Below are positions 34,364 to 43,540 of a DNA stretch of 64,000 nt, piece by piece (position 1 is the first letter of the stretch; every line of letters begins with the position of its first letter). Position numbers and translations under genes: made by a program. The notes below the pieces were generated by a model. It searched no databases. It was given only the letters and a program-made list of their open reading frames with translations, and was not told where the DNA came from. Source of the DNA: Cohnella herbarum (GTDB taxonomy: Bacteria > Bacillota > Bacilli > Paenibacillales > Paenibacillaceae); the NCBI RefSeq assembly GCF_012849095.1, contig NZ_CP051680.1, positions 620,001 to 684,000 on the forward strand. The letters run 5' to 3'.

Positions 34364-35275
34364 ATGAGCTTTATCAGAGAAATTACGAAAAATAAGTACT
34401 TGTATCTATTGGCCTTACCCGGCCTGCTATTCTTGATCGTCTTCGCTTACGTTCCGCTATCCGGGCATCTCATCGCCTTCAAGAAGTACAGGCTGGCGGA
34501 TGGGTTGTGGGGAAGCAAATTCGTCGGTTTTGATAACTTCAAATTTTTCTTCATGAGCTCCGACTGGTACAAGGTGACTTTCAATACGGCGTTCCTTAAC
34601 GGATTGTTTCTTGTTTTCGGATTGGGAATCGCCTTGCTGCTGGCCCTGTTCCTGAATGAAATTCGCCACGCGCTCTTCAAGAAGCTGGCTCAATCGTTTA
34701 TCTTCATGCCTTATTTCATATCTTGGCTGGTCGTTAGCATGATGGCATTCGCTTTCCTGAACACGACGGACGGGATGGTCAACCGGACATTGGAGGCTTA
34801 CGGGGCGGAAAAGATCAACTGGTATCTGAAAGCGGAAGTGTGGCCGGCTTTCTTGACCCTTATCTACGTGTGGAAATTCGCGGGTTACTACTCCATTATT
34901 TTTCTCGCGGCGATTACGGGCATCTCGGGCGAATATTACGAGAGCGCGAGGATAGACGGGGCGACCCGGTTCCAGCAAATTATCCATATCACGATTCCGT
35001 TAATCAGAAGCGTTGTCATCGTTCTCGGCTTGCTAGGCATCGGCCGGATTTTCTACGGGGATTTCGGAATGATCTACGGCATTGTCGGCGATAATAGCGC
35101 CTTATATTCTACGACGGACGTCATAGATACCTATACGTACAGAGCGCTTCGGATCTTGAGCGATTTCAGCAAATCCTCCGCGGTCGTGCTCTACCAATCG
35201 GTGATGGGGCTCGTCACGATTCTGATCTTTAATCAGATCGCCAAAAAAATCGACAAAGATTCAGGCTTGTTCTAG
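34364..35275 (+). CDS. Sugar ABC transporter permease, LplB type
   Basis: About 303 residues and six transmembrane helices. The N-terminus MSFIREITKNKYLYLLALPG is normal for LplB-like permeases, and the EAA loop is YYESARIDGATRFQQIIHITIPLI, which docks onto the ATPase. No ATPase gene is present; these systems usually share a genome-wide MsmK-type ATPase. An upstream in-frame ATG at 34313 is possible but lacks a ribosome site, while GGGTGA lies before 34364. It is the first gene of the transporter operon, with the second permease 15 bp downstream. Confidence 0.88.
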   Translation: MSFIREITKNKYLYLLALPGLLFLIVFAYVPLSGHLIAFKKYRLADGLWGSKFVGFDNFKFFFMSSDWYKVTFNTAFLNGLFLVFGLGIALLLALFLNEIRHALFKKLAQSFIFMPYFISWLVVSMMAFAFLNTTDGMVNRTLEAYGAEKINWYLKAEVWPAFLTLIYVWKFAGYYSIIFLAAITGISGEYYESARIDGATRFQQIIHITIPLIRSVVIVLGLLGIGRIFYGDFGMIYGIVGDNSALYSTTDVIDTYTYRALRILSDFSKSSAVVLYQSVMGLVTILIFNQIAKKIDKDSGLF

Positions 35276-35289
35276 GAGGGAAGCAACCG

Positions 35290-36186
35290 ATGGCAAATCG
35301 CGTCAAGGAAGACAAATCCGTGCTCGAAAGAAGCTTTGTGATCGGCATCTACGCATTCGTTGCGATATTTGCCCTCCTCTGCATCATTCCGTTCTGGTTG
35401 GTCGTCGTGAATTCGTTCGCGACGGAAAGCAGTATCAAGCTAAACGGCATGATGTTGTTCCCGAAAGAATTCTCGCTGTATTCTTACCAATACACGCTGG
35501 CCGGCAAACAGATTATGAACAGTTATCTGGTTACCGTCTTCGTAACGGTCGCCGGAACTTGCCTAGCCATTCTAATTACGTCCATGTACGCTTACGTGCT
35601 GGCGCATCCGAAAGTCAAATATCGCAGAATCTTATCGTTCATGACGTATTTCACGATGGTGTTCGGCGCCGGCCTCGTCGGCTTCTATATATTGATCGCT
35701 AGCACGTTAGGGCTGAAGGATACGCTTTGGGCGTTAATTCTCCCGTATCTGCTGAATCCGTTCTTCGCGTTCATCATGGTTTCTTTCTTCCGAACGCTGC
35801 CTTACGAGATTAACGAAGCCGCGACGATCGACGGAGCGAACGACCTGTCCATCTTCTTCCGGATCATCATCCCGATCTCGAAGCCGGTCATCGCCACGGT
35901 GAGTTTGTTTTACGCGCTCCAGTATTGGAACGATTTCTATCTGGCGCTGCTGTTCATCGACGATTATAAGCTGCATCCGTTGCAAATCATGATTCGCCAG
36001 ATCATCTCGAACGTCAATATCAGCTCTTACGTCGGAGGAAGCCAGACGAACTATTCGCAAGCGGTGCCGACCTACGGGGTACAATTGGCTACGGTATGTT
36101 TAACGATCGGACCTATTATTTTCCTGTATCCGTTCATTCAAAGATTTTTCGTTAAAGGCATTACGATCGGCGCTCTTAAAGGCTAA
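35290..36186 (+). CDS. Sugar ABC transporter permease, YtcP/LplC type
   Basis: 298 residues, six transmembrane helices. IPFWLVVVNSFATESSI after TM1 and the EAA loop LPYEINEAATIDGANDLSIFFRIIIPIS identify the second permease of a CUT1 oligosaccharide importer; the C-terminus ends FFVKGITIGALKG, the usual ending of this family. AGGAGGG precedes the ATG. It pairs with the LplB-type permease encoded just before it, and both serve the lipoprotein encoded just after. Confidence 0.92.
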   Translation: MANRVKEDKSVLERSFVIGIYAFVAIFALLCIIPFWLVVVNSFATESSIKLNGMMLFPKEFSLYSYQYTLAGKQIMNSYLVTVFVTVAGTCLAILITSMYAYVLAHPKVKYRRILSFMTYFTMVFGAGLVGFYILIASTLGLKDTLWALILPYLLNPFFAFIMVSFFRTLPYEINEAATIDGANDLSIFFRIIIPISKPVIATVSLFYALQYWNDFYLALLFIDDYKLHPLQIMIRQIISNVNISSYVGGSQTNYSQAVPTYGVQLATVCLTIGPIIFLYPFIQRFFVKGITIGALKG

Positions 36187-36259
36187 TCATCAGGCTTGTC
36201 CCGGAGAGATCCGGTTATGATTTGATAGATCACCATCATCGGGAGGTTGAAGCAGCATT

Positions 36260-37819
36260 ATGAAAAAGACGTTAGCAGTAGGTTTATCGGTATTATTGAT
36301 CATGCTTGCATTAATCGGTTGCAGCTCCAATTCGAATAACGAGGGAAGCTCCGAAACGAACGCGGCGCCAAGCTCGTCGGCGCCCGCTACGGGTGGGAAG
36401 CTGGATCCGGTTACGCTGAAGATTATCCTTCCGGGAGACCGTCCGGCGGACATGGATCTGATCATAGAAGAAGCCGAGAAAAGAATGGCGGACACGATCA
36501 ACGTGAAGCTGGATCTCGTATTCGTTCCCTTCTCCGACCTAGCTTCGAAGACGCAAGTGATGCTCGCATCCGGCGAAGACGTCGATCTGATCTTCGATGC
36601 GCCTTGGCTGCATATGGAGCAGATGATCGCCGCCGGGTATTATGAGCCTCTAGAGGATCTGTTGGCTCAATACGGTCAAGACGCCGTCGCGGTTCGATCC
36701 CAGCAAATGTTCGACGCGAATAAGTTCCAAGGAAAAATCTATGCGCTTCCGCTCGGAAATTCCCATCTCGACGGAAGAACGTATTTGGTACGCAAAGACC
36801 TGAGGGAGAAATACGGCGTAGCTCCTATTAAATCTTATGATGAGTTGCTCGCTTTCGCTTACAAGATCAAAGAAAACGAGAAAAATATCATTCCGATATT
36901 GGCGAGCGGCCAACCCGGCATGAAGGATATTTCATGGGGAGCGTTCAGAGCCTTCATGACGAGCGATCCGGAAATTCTGAGATCCGATGCCTTAGGCCAA
37001 AGCATCGTCTTGCACTACAAAAATAACGACGGCATCGTGTACAACCTGTTCGACGAAATGAATCCGACGGTATGGTCCTGGATCGAAGAAGCCCGCAAGC
37101 TCTACAAGGAAGGCCTCATCCATCCCGACGTGCTGGCCATCAAAGACGCGAACGCCGTATTCGAATCCGGCGACGTGGCGATCTACGCGACGAACAACTT
37201 CGGGGTACCGACGAGCATGATCACGTCGGTTCCGAAGAACGTGCCGGGAGCAGAAGTCGAGGCGGTTACCTTCATGCCGCTGGAAAAAGGCAAAATGACC
37301 ACTAGCTTCAAACAAGCGAACTTCCAAGCTATCCCTAAGGTAAGCAAAAACAAAGAACGCGCTATGATGTTCCTAAACTGGACGGCGCAGAAAGAAAACT
37401 ACGATCTGCTGGCATACGGGATCGAGGGCAGAAACTACGAGGCGATGGGCGACGATCAGTACAAGACGCTTCCGGACAGCAAATACGGCTATTTCCCTTA
37501 CGCATGGGTTTGGAATCCGACGCTTGACCGTTTGAATGCGGGGCTGGATCCCGAATCGATCAAGCACTTCAAATTCAATACCGTCGCGGACAATCTAATC
37601 GCTAGCAAGTTGACCGGATTCTCGTTTAATCCGGAGCCGGTAGCGAACGAAGTTTCCCTATACAATGCGATCGAGGACAAATACTATTCCTCCTTGTTCA
37701 ACGGCGTATCGGATCCTACGGAAACGTGGAACAAGCTTAAATCCGAAGGCGAAGGGTACTTGAAGAAAATCCAAACCGAGTTGCAGAAACAGATCGACGA
37801 GTTTTTAGCAACGAAATAA
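36260..37819 (+). CDS. Extracellular sugar-binding lipoprotein (LplA type)
   Basis: 519 residues with a lipoprotein signal: MKKTLAVGLSVLLIMLALIG then the lipobox cysteine (LIGC at 18-21), and a Ser/Asn/Ala-rich linker. The mature part is a large periplasmic-binding-type fold. It captures oligosaccharides at the outer face of the membrane for the two permeases. GGGAGG stands upstream of the ATG. A hairpin behind the gene (37843-37880) probably limits read-through so that the binding protein is made in excess over the enzymes. Confidence 0.9.
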   Translation: MKKTLAVGLSVLLIMLALIGCSSNSNNEGSSETNAAPSSSAPATGGKLDPVTLKIILPGDRPADMDLIIEEAEKRMADTINVKLDLVFVPFSDLASKTQVMLASGEDVDLIFDAPWLHMEQMIAAGYYEPLEDLLAQYGQDAVAVRSQQMFDANKFQGKIYALPLGNSHLDGRTYLVRKDLREKYGVAPIKSYDELLAFAYKIKENEKNIIPILASGQPGMKDISWGAFRAFMTSDPEILRSDALGQSIVLHYKNNDGIVYNLFDEMNPTVWSWIEEARKLYKEGLIHPDVLAIKDANAVFESGDVAIYATNNFGVPTSMITSVPKNVPGAEVEAVTFMPLEKGKMTTSFKQANFQAIPKVSKNKERAMMFLNWTAQKENYDLLAYGIEGRNYEAMGDDQYKTLPDSKYGYFPYAWVWNPTLDRLNAGLDPESIKHFKFNTVADNLIASKLTGFSFNPEPVANEVSLYNAIEDKYYSSLFNGVSDPTETWNKLKSEGEGYLKKIQTELQKQIDEFLATK

Positions 37820-37842
37820 GCCCGATCGCGGGTTACAAACAC

Positions 37843-37880
37843 GGCGGGTATTCGGCTTAAGGGCCGGATGCCCGCCTTTT
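37843..37880 (+). terminator. Intra-operon terminator/attenuator after the binding-protein gene
   Basis: GGCGGG-T-AT-T-CGGC pairs with GCCG-G-AT-G-CCCGCC around TTAAGG, followed by TTTT. It lies between the transporter and GH42 genes, where partial termination would set their ratio. Confidence 0.75.
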
Positions 37881-37900
37881 ATTGAAAAGAGGCGAACGCG

Positions 37901-39906
37901 ATGAAAAACAAGAAAAGACGGACCCGCGTCATGTACGGGGCGGATTATAATCCCGAGCAATGGCCGATAGAGATCATCGAACGGGATATGGTCCTCATGA
38001 AAGAAATCGGCGTTAACGCCGTTACGCTGAACGTGTTCGGTTGGGGAATGATCCAGCCATCGGAAGATACGTATGATTTTGCCAAACTGGATTACGTCTT
38101 CGATTCGTTGGAACGGAACGGGATCGACGTCGTGTTGGCCACCCCGACCGCCGCTCCTCCGTCCTGGATGTTCGGCAAAAATCCGACGATGTTGAAGGTG
38201 AACGAAAACGGTCAAAGGGTCGCGCATTGGAGCCGGCAAGCTTACTGCCCTAATCATCCTCTATACCGCAAGGAAATACGCAAGATCGCAAGAACGTTAG
38301 CGGAACAGTACGGGAATAGATCCAATCTCATGATGTGGCACGTGAACAACGAATGCATCTTGCACTGTTACTGCGATTACTGCGCCGAGGCGTTCCGGAC
38401 TTGGCTTCGGAATAAATACGGGACGCTTGAGCGGTTGAACGAATGTTGGCAGCTGCGGCAATGGAGTCTATTCAAATCCGACTGGGATCAGATCATGCCG
38501 CCGCTCGGGGAATGACGCATACGAGCGTAAGTCTCGATTATCAACGTTTCTTGTCGGATAGCAACCTGCAAGGTTTCTTGGCAGAGAAGGACGAGATCGT
38601 TCGGATCACTCCGGATATCCCGGTCACTTCCAATTTCTATTCGATCGACTTCTTGGGTCAGATTCATTCCGATTGGGCTCCTCACTTGGACGTAATCTCT
38701 TGGGATTCCTATCCGCCGCATCGCGATTACGCGGTATGGGCCGCCTTCCAGCACGATTATTTCCGCAGCTTGAAGAAGTCCCCGTTCCTGCTGATGGAGC
38801 AAGCCGCCAGCAACGTAAATTGGAAGTCCTACAATCCGGCCAAGCGTCCGGGAATGATGAGCCTGCAGAGCTATCAAGCCGTTGCGCGGGGAGCCGAAGC
38901 GATCATGTACTTCCAATTCCGGCAAAGCCGCGGAGGCGTAGAGAAATACCATAGCTCGCTCGTGAGCCACGGCACGGAATCCGACAACCGGATTTATCGG
39001 GAAATCGGCAAACTCGGCCATGAACTGGCTAAGCTGGACGAAGTTCTGCGGACCGGTATTCATGCCAAAGCGGCGATCCTGTTCGACGTCTCACTCATAT
39101 GGCTGGTGGATTGGAACAAAACAAGCCAAGATCTCGACTACCGCCGCATCGTTACCGACTATTACCGATCGCTGTACGAAGCGAATATTCCCGTGGATAT
39201 CGTTCATCCGCTCTCCGATTTGTCCGGTTACGCGGTAGCCATCGCTCCGATGCTGTATATGTTCGAAGAGGGTGTCGCCGACAACCTGCGTTCCTTCGCG
39301 GAGAACGGGGGAAAGCTGGTCATGAGCTACAACAGCGGAATGGTGAACGGCTGCGACGTCGTTGAACACGGAGGGTTTCTGCGCCCGATCGACGACGTGT
39401 TCGGCATTATCGTCGAAGAAGCGGACGCGCTCGAGCCGGAGATGTCCAACCGAATCGAACGCAATGACGGGATGAGCTTCCGAACGGATAAATGGGGCGA
39501 AGTCTTACGGTTGAACGGAGCGGAGGCGATAGCCGTTTACAGGGAGGATTACTACGCGGGGCGGCCGGCCGTGACTAGGAATCGATATGGCCGAGGCGAA
39601 GCCTACTATGTATCCGCGCATCCGGAGGACCGGTTCCTGCGGGAGCTGTTGTTGGCGATTTGTTCGGACGCCGGAATTGCCGCTCCATGCCCGAACGCGC
39701 CGCGTGGCGTGGAGATCACCATTCGGGAGGACGAGGGGAAACGTTATCTGTTTCTGTTGAATCATAATCCGGTCGATACGGAGATGAACATGGATTGGAC
39801 GGAGGGAGCGGGTTGGACGGACCTGATTCGCGAGGAGCCCGTTGGCGAGAAAATCGTTCTGGAGGCGTACGCCACGCTCGTTCTGAAGCAAACGATACCG
39901 GTCTAA
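37901..39906 (+). pseudogene. GH42 beta-galactosidase, frame broken by one base
   Basis: Frame one gives the N-terminal barrel (MYGADYNPEQWP, TLNVFGWGMIQPSEDTYDF, TPTAAPPSWM) with the acid/base E151 in WHVNNEC, to SDWDQIMPPLG. The rest (MTHTSVSLDYQRFLSDS, the nucleophile glutamate at about residue 300 in LLMEQAASNVNW, the trimerisation and C-terminal domains) lies in another frame. One extra G in the GGGG at 38507-38510 restores about 668 residues, the usual GH42 length. It hydrolyses beta-galactosides in the cytosol, probably galactan fragments imported by the operon's transporter. With all catalytic residues kept, a sequence error is the simpler explanation. Confidence 0.88.
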
Positions 39907-39921
39907 GGAAGGGGCGACGGA

Positions 39922-40911
39922 ATGAACGGAACCTGTATTGCGACAGAAATGCTTATCAATGGAATACAAGCCGTCCATCTGGAGAACGAATGGTTGCGAA
40001 CCGTCGTTCTGGTCGGCAAAGGCACCGACATCTGGGAACTCGTCTATAAACCGTTGAATCTGGATCTGTTGATGAGAACGCATGACGGTTTAACCGTCTA
40101 TGAGGGGAGAGATTTCAGGGAGAAGAGACTCGTTCATTATGCGGAAGGGTACCCGGGAGGATGGCAGGAGATCATCCCGAACAGAGCTTTGTTCGGTAGT
40201 GGAGAAGTAGGCCCGAGCGAGGAAGGGGAGTCGGCAGGCGTCCCCTGGGCTTATCGGATAGACTGGGAGAACGGGCAAAGCGTATCGCTCCATTGCCGGC
40301 TTATGCTTCCCTATACGCCGCTTAATATAGAAAAAACGATAAGCCTATCGGCGGGAATGAGCGAGATTCGGATAACCGAGCGAATCGCGAATACGGACGG
40401 CGACGTCGTTCGCTTCATTTGGACGCATCATCCGGCATTCGGCGGGCCGTTGATCGACGAGAAGGCCAAGGTCATTCTCCCGAAAGACAGCATCGCGTTT
40501 AATGTTTTGCGCTACGAGCGGAACCGGAACGAGCCGTTGTCGAATTTCGAGGAGGAAATCACTTCGGTCGAGCTCGTCAGCGGCAAAAGAAAAAATCTGC
40601 TAGAGATCGAGCCGAGGATGACGGATGGAGAAACGTGTTACGTTCCGATACGAATTCGCTCCCGGGAGGAGGTAGGAATAGACAATCCCGGTCTGAACGT
40701 CAAGCTGCGGCTTGACTGGGATCGGGATTTGTTTCCGTGTTTGCGCTATTGGTCTAATAACGACAACGAGGCGTATACGGTGGCATTGGAGCCTTCCACG
40801 TCCTGGTTCTCGGATATCCGCGATTGCATCCGCCACGACAATTGCATCTCTCTCCAACCGAACGAAGAGAAGCGGTTTTGGATGAAGATCGCCGTAGAAC
40901 CGCTGCGTTAA
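39922..40911 (+). CDS. Aldose-1-epimerase-like (galactose mutarotase fold) protein
   Basis: 329 residues, all-beta, with features of the galactose-mutarotase superfamily: LENEWLRTVVLVGKGTDIWELVYKP at the N-terminus, GWQEIIPNRA, the central WTHHPAFGGPL histidine pair and the C-terminal LRYWSNNDNEAYTVALEPS. It resembles DUF4432-type proteins. It may interconvert sugar anomers after GH42 cleavage. It begins 15 bp after the GH42 gene with a GGAAGGGG-type ribosome site, so it is the last gene of that operon. The activity is inferred from fold only. Confidence 0.75.
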   Translation: MNGTCIATEMLINGIQAVHLENEWLRTVVLVGKGTDIWELVYKPLNLDLLMRTHDGLTVYEGRDFREKRLVHYAEGYPGGWQEIIPNRALFGSGEVGPSEEGESAGVPWAYRIDWENGQSVSLHCRLMLPYTPLNIEKTISLSAGMSEIRITERIANTDGDVVRFIWTHHPAFGGPLIDEKAKVILPKDSIAFNVLRYERNRNEPLSNFEEEITSVELVSGKRKNLLEIEPRMTDGETCYVPIRIRSREEVGIDNPGLNVKLRLDWDRDLFPCLRYWSNNDNEAYTVALEPSTSWFSDIRDCIRHDNCISLQPNEEKRFWMKIAVEPLR

Positions 40912-40984
40912 TAGATGGCCACAACCACAACATTCACTCTGGAGGTACGAGCCGAACGATAAAAAATGACACGCATGAAAGGAC

Positions 40985-41187
40985 GTGACCGGCTTGACGC
41001 TTAATCAACTGATCATCGGCCTTCGGATGGAGGAGGCCGCCCGGTTGCTCAAAAATCCGCTTCATCGGAGTTACGAGATTGCGAACGAATCGGCTATACG
41101 GATCAGGATCATTTTCGGGAGAGCTTCAAGAGCTTCAAGAAGCAATACGGCGTAACTCCGACCGAATATCGCAATAAGTACCTGTAG
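40985..41187 (+). pseudogene. Relic of an AraC-family regulator (C-terminal DNA-binding part)
   Basis: A short stretch, GTG start possible, reads LNQLIIGLRMEEAARLLKNP...SYEIANES and then, in another frame, YTDQDHFRESFKSFKKQYGVTPTEYRNKYL, the standard end of an AraC protein. A single missing G at 41092-41093 would restore SGYTDQDHF. The first helix-turn-helix and sensor domain are absent, so even the corrected frame gives only about 67 residues. It is likely the leftover of a regulator gene lost beside the GH42 operon. Confidence 0.75.
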
Positions 41188-41214
41188 CATTGCAGGAGGT
41201 TGGGATATGGCAGA

Positions 41215-41265
41215 AAAGAGAGCTCCTCCAATGATGCCTCGGATGGCGATTGGAGGAGCTCTCTT
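41215..41265. terminator. Terminator of the adenosine deaminase gene (long perfect stem)
   Basis: AAGAGAGCTCCTCCAAT pairs base for base with ATTGGAGGAGCTCTCTT around a 16-base loop. On the minus strand it is followed by a short T-run, so it mainly serves the deaminase transcript. Confidence 0.85.
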
Positions 41266-41270
41266 ATCGC

Positions 41271-42326
41271 TTAGTTCAACGGCTCGCTCGACTCGTAAAC
41301 GCCGAGCTGAATCAAGATGAGCTCGAAATCCCTTTTCAAAGCAGCTTTCTCCTCGGGCTCTAGGAAGGAAGCGTCTACCCCGTTCAGAATCAGCTTCGTG
41401 ATTTCCGCCAACGTGAACCCGAATTTCTCGGAGATCACCCGATACTCCCGCGTAATGTCCGTACCGGATACGCCCGGGTTATCCGTATTAACCGTAAATA
41501 CGATTCCTTGATCGAAATACTCCCTAATCGGATAAACGTCCCATCCGTTCACCGCTTTGGTTTGAATGTTACTTGTCGGGCAAAGCTCCAAGGGGATCTT
41601 CTGGTCTTTAATCAAATTCAACACGTTCGCGTCTTCGCGCAACCGTACGCCATGCCCAATCCGGCGAGCTCCCAGGTTAAGCACGGCTTCCTCGATGCTG
41701 TCAGGTCCCGCGGCTTCGCCTGCATGGATGGTAACCGGAATTTCGAGCTCGCGCGCTAACGCGAACACTTCCCGGAACAGAGTGGTCGGGTAAGACGATT
41801 CATCCCCCGCCAAGTCTACCGCGACCAATCCCCGTCCAATAAAGAGCGAAGCGGCTTCCACCACTTCTAAGTTCGTAGCGACGGAATGGTTCCTCATGCA
41901 GATCGCGATTGCTCTCGCTTTCACGTCGAATGCTTCTTCTCCTCGTTGTAACCCTTGTATGACGTGGGAAATGGCGTCGGCAGCGGATAATCCATTCTCG
42001 CGGTGAAGCTGCGGGGCGAAGCGGACTTCGATATATTTAATTCGATGCTCGGCGGCTTGTTCGACGACCTCGTAAGCTACCTGCTCCAACGACTCTTTCG
42101 TTTGCAGAAAAGGAAGCACGAATTCGAATTTCGTTAAATACTCCGTCAAACTCGTACAATCTTCTCCAACCTGCACGTATGGAACCAAATCCGATATGAC
42201 GTTCGAAGGTAATGCGATGCCTTGGCGGTCGGCGAGCTTAAGAAGCGTGGCAGGCTTAATGCAGCCATCGAGATGTACGTGCAGATCGACCTTAGGCAAC
42301 GCTGACAAAAGGTAAAATGATCCCAT
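41271..42326 (-). CDS. add: Adenosine deaminase
   Basis: 351-residue zinc enzyme that deaminates adenosine to inosine in purine salvage. Zinc and catalytic motifs are VDLHVHLDG (two His), VTIHAGEA (His and the catalytic Glu), GHGVRL and VNTDNPGVSGT (Asp pair). Length fits the family. AAAGGAGTGAG lies upstream of the ATG at 42326. The gene is divergent from an AraC regulator with a TGTGTTA...TAACACA palindrome in its promoter region, and it ends in a strong terminator. Confidence 0.94.
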   Translation of the reverse strand: MGSFYLLSALPKVDLHVHLDGCIKPATLLKLADRQGIALPSNVISDLVPYVQVGEDCTSLTEYLTKFEFVLPFLQTKESLEQVAYEVVEQAAEHRIKYIEVRFAPQLHRENGLSAADAISHVIQGLQRGEEAFDVKARAIAICMRNHSVATNLEVVEAASLFIGRGLVAVDLAGDESSYPTTLFREVFALARELEIPVTIHAGEAAGPDSIEEAVLNLGARRIGHGVRLREDANVLNLIKDQKIPLELCPTSNIQTKAVNGWDVYPIREYFDQGIVFTVNTDNPGVSGTDITREYRVISEKFGFTLAEITKLILNGVDASFLEPEEKAALKRDFELILIQLGVYESSEPLN

Positions 42327-42351
42327 CCTCTACTCACTCCTTTGGAAATAC

Positions 42352-42372
42352 TGTGTTAAATAATATAACACA
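42352..42372. promoter_or_regulatory. Palindrome TGTGTTA-N7-TAACACA between add and the AraC gene
   Basis: A perfect seven-base inverted repeat with a 7-bp AT spacer lies 25 bp upstream of the adenosine deaminase start, inside its AT-rich promoter region. It may be an operator for either divergent gene. The 42373-42525 stretch shows no other feature. Confidence 0.5.
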
Positions 42373-42525
42373 AATTTACTATCTATTAAATGCTGCGATT
42401 GTTATTGTGAGGTATATGTTATGTAATTGTTTGTGTAAGTAATCGGTTGACTTCTTAAGTCGGTATTGTCCATATTTAAAAAGACGAAATCACCCTATCC
42501 CGAGACGGTAGGGAAGGAGGGTTCG

Positions 42526-43419
42526 ATGGGCAACGGCAGTATTTTCGATGCGGATTTATTGAAGAAGGATTATTCTCCGCGCATTTATGCGTATTATTTC
42601 AAACAATGGGAAGGGTTCCATATGGCCTTTCACCAACACGATTCCACCGAGATTATGTACGTCATGCAAGGAGAATGTATAGTCGAATGGGATGCCGGAA
42701 CGGACAGCCTTGCGGCGGTTAAACTCACCAAGGGCGAGTTTATTTTATTGGATGCTAACGTTCCGCATAGGCTCGTCGTCGAGCAAACCTGTCGCATGCT
42801 GAACGTCGAGTTCGGTTTCGAAGAGCATGCGGGCGGGTTTCCGTCGATAAAGCAAATCGCCGATGAGGAAGTAACCTTCCGCGAGATGGTCGCATCCCCC
42901 GTTACTTATTTGATGTTGCAAGATCCGGATGAAGTGTATCATACGTTAAAAAGCTTAGTGTTGGAGCTGGATAAACGCGGCGGCGACGGAGGGTTATTGG
43001 ACAGGATGCTGTTGTCTCAGCTTTTCATTCGGATTAGCAGATTAAGGCGCGAAGCGGAAAACAACGGATGGCAGCAAGCGGAGCATTACGTGAAACAGAG
43101 CATAGAGTTTCTTCACCAGAATTACGATCGGCAAATATCGGTGAACGATATCGCCGCGCGTGTGAATTTACATCCGGGTTATTTGCAACGGATTTTCAAA
43201 AAACAAACCGGCCAAACTCTGATAGAGTATGTGACGGCCGTAAGGATGGAGAAGGCGAAGATGCTTCTTCTTCATACCGATATCCCGGTCGCGGATATTT
43301 CCGATTACGTAGGAGTGGGTAGTCGGCAGTATTTTCACGCTTTATTTAAGAAGTACACGAATTTGACTCCGATAGAATTCCGCAAATCCATGAATACTCA
43401 ACGATTGATGGATTCGTAA
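42526..43419 (+). CDS. AraC-family transcriptional regulator with cupin sensor
   Basis: 297 residues. The cupin half contains HMAFHQHDSTEIMYVMQGECIVEWD and GEFILLDANVPHRLVVE; the C-terminal half is an AraC DNA-binding pair (ISVNDIAARVNLHPGYLQRIFKKQTGQTLIEYV, then VGVGSRQYFHALFKKYTNLTPIEFRKS). An upstream ATG at 42466 is in frame, but GGAAGGAGGG just before 42526 sets the start. The GH4 alpha-galactosidase gene follows on the same strand 121 bp later and is the likely target. Confidence 0.9.
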   Translation: MGNGSIFDADLLKKDYSPRIYAYYFKQWEGFHMAFHQHDSTEIMYVMQGECIVEWDAGTDSLAAVKLTKGEFILLDANVPHRLVVEQTCRMLNVEFGFEEHAGGFPSIKQIADEEVTFREMVASPVTYLMLQDPDEVYHTLKSLVLELDKRGGDGGLLDRMLLSQLFIRISRLRREAENNGWQQAEHYVKQSIEFLHQNYDRQISVNDIAARVNLHPGYLQRIFKKQTGQTLIEYVTAVRMEKAKMLLLHTDIPVADISDYVGVGSRQYFHALFKKYTNLTPIEFRKSMNTQRLMDS

Positions 43420-43462
43420 AGTGATAATTTCTGACAGGTTGAGCTAGAGATAGTCATAATTT

Positions 43463-43476
43463 TGATAACGCTTCCG
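43463..43476 (+). promoter_or_regulatory. Weak cre-like site upstream of the GH4 gene
   Basis: TGATAACGCTTCCG matches about 8 of 11 fixed positions of the catabolite-responsive element and overlaps a TTGATA -35-like hexamer. CcpA repression is plausible for an alpha-galactosidase gene, but the match is imperfect. Confidence 0.35.
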
Positions 43477-43540
43477 TCTGCAGTCTAGTTACAATGAATT
43501 CATCGATTGAATTTCATTAACAACGACTTGGAGGACTGGA

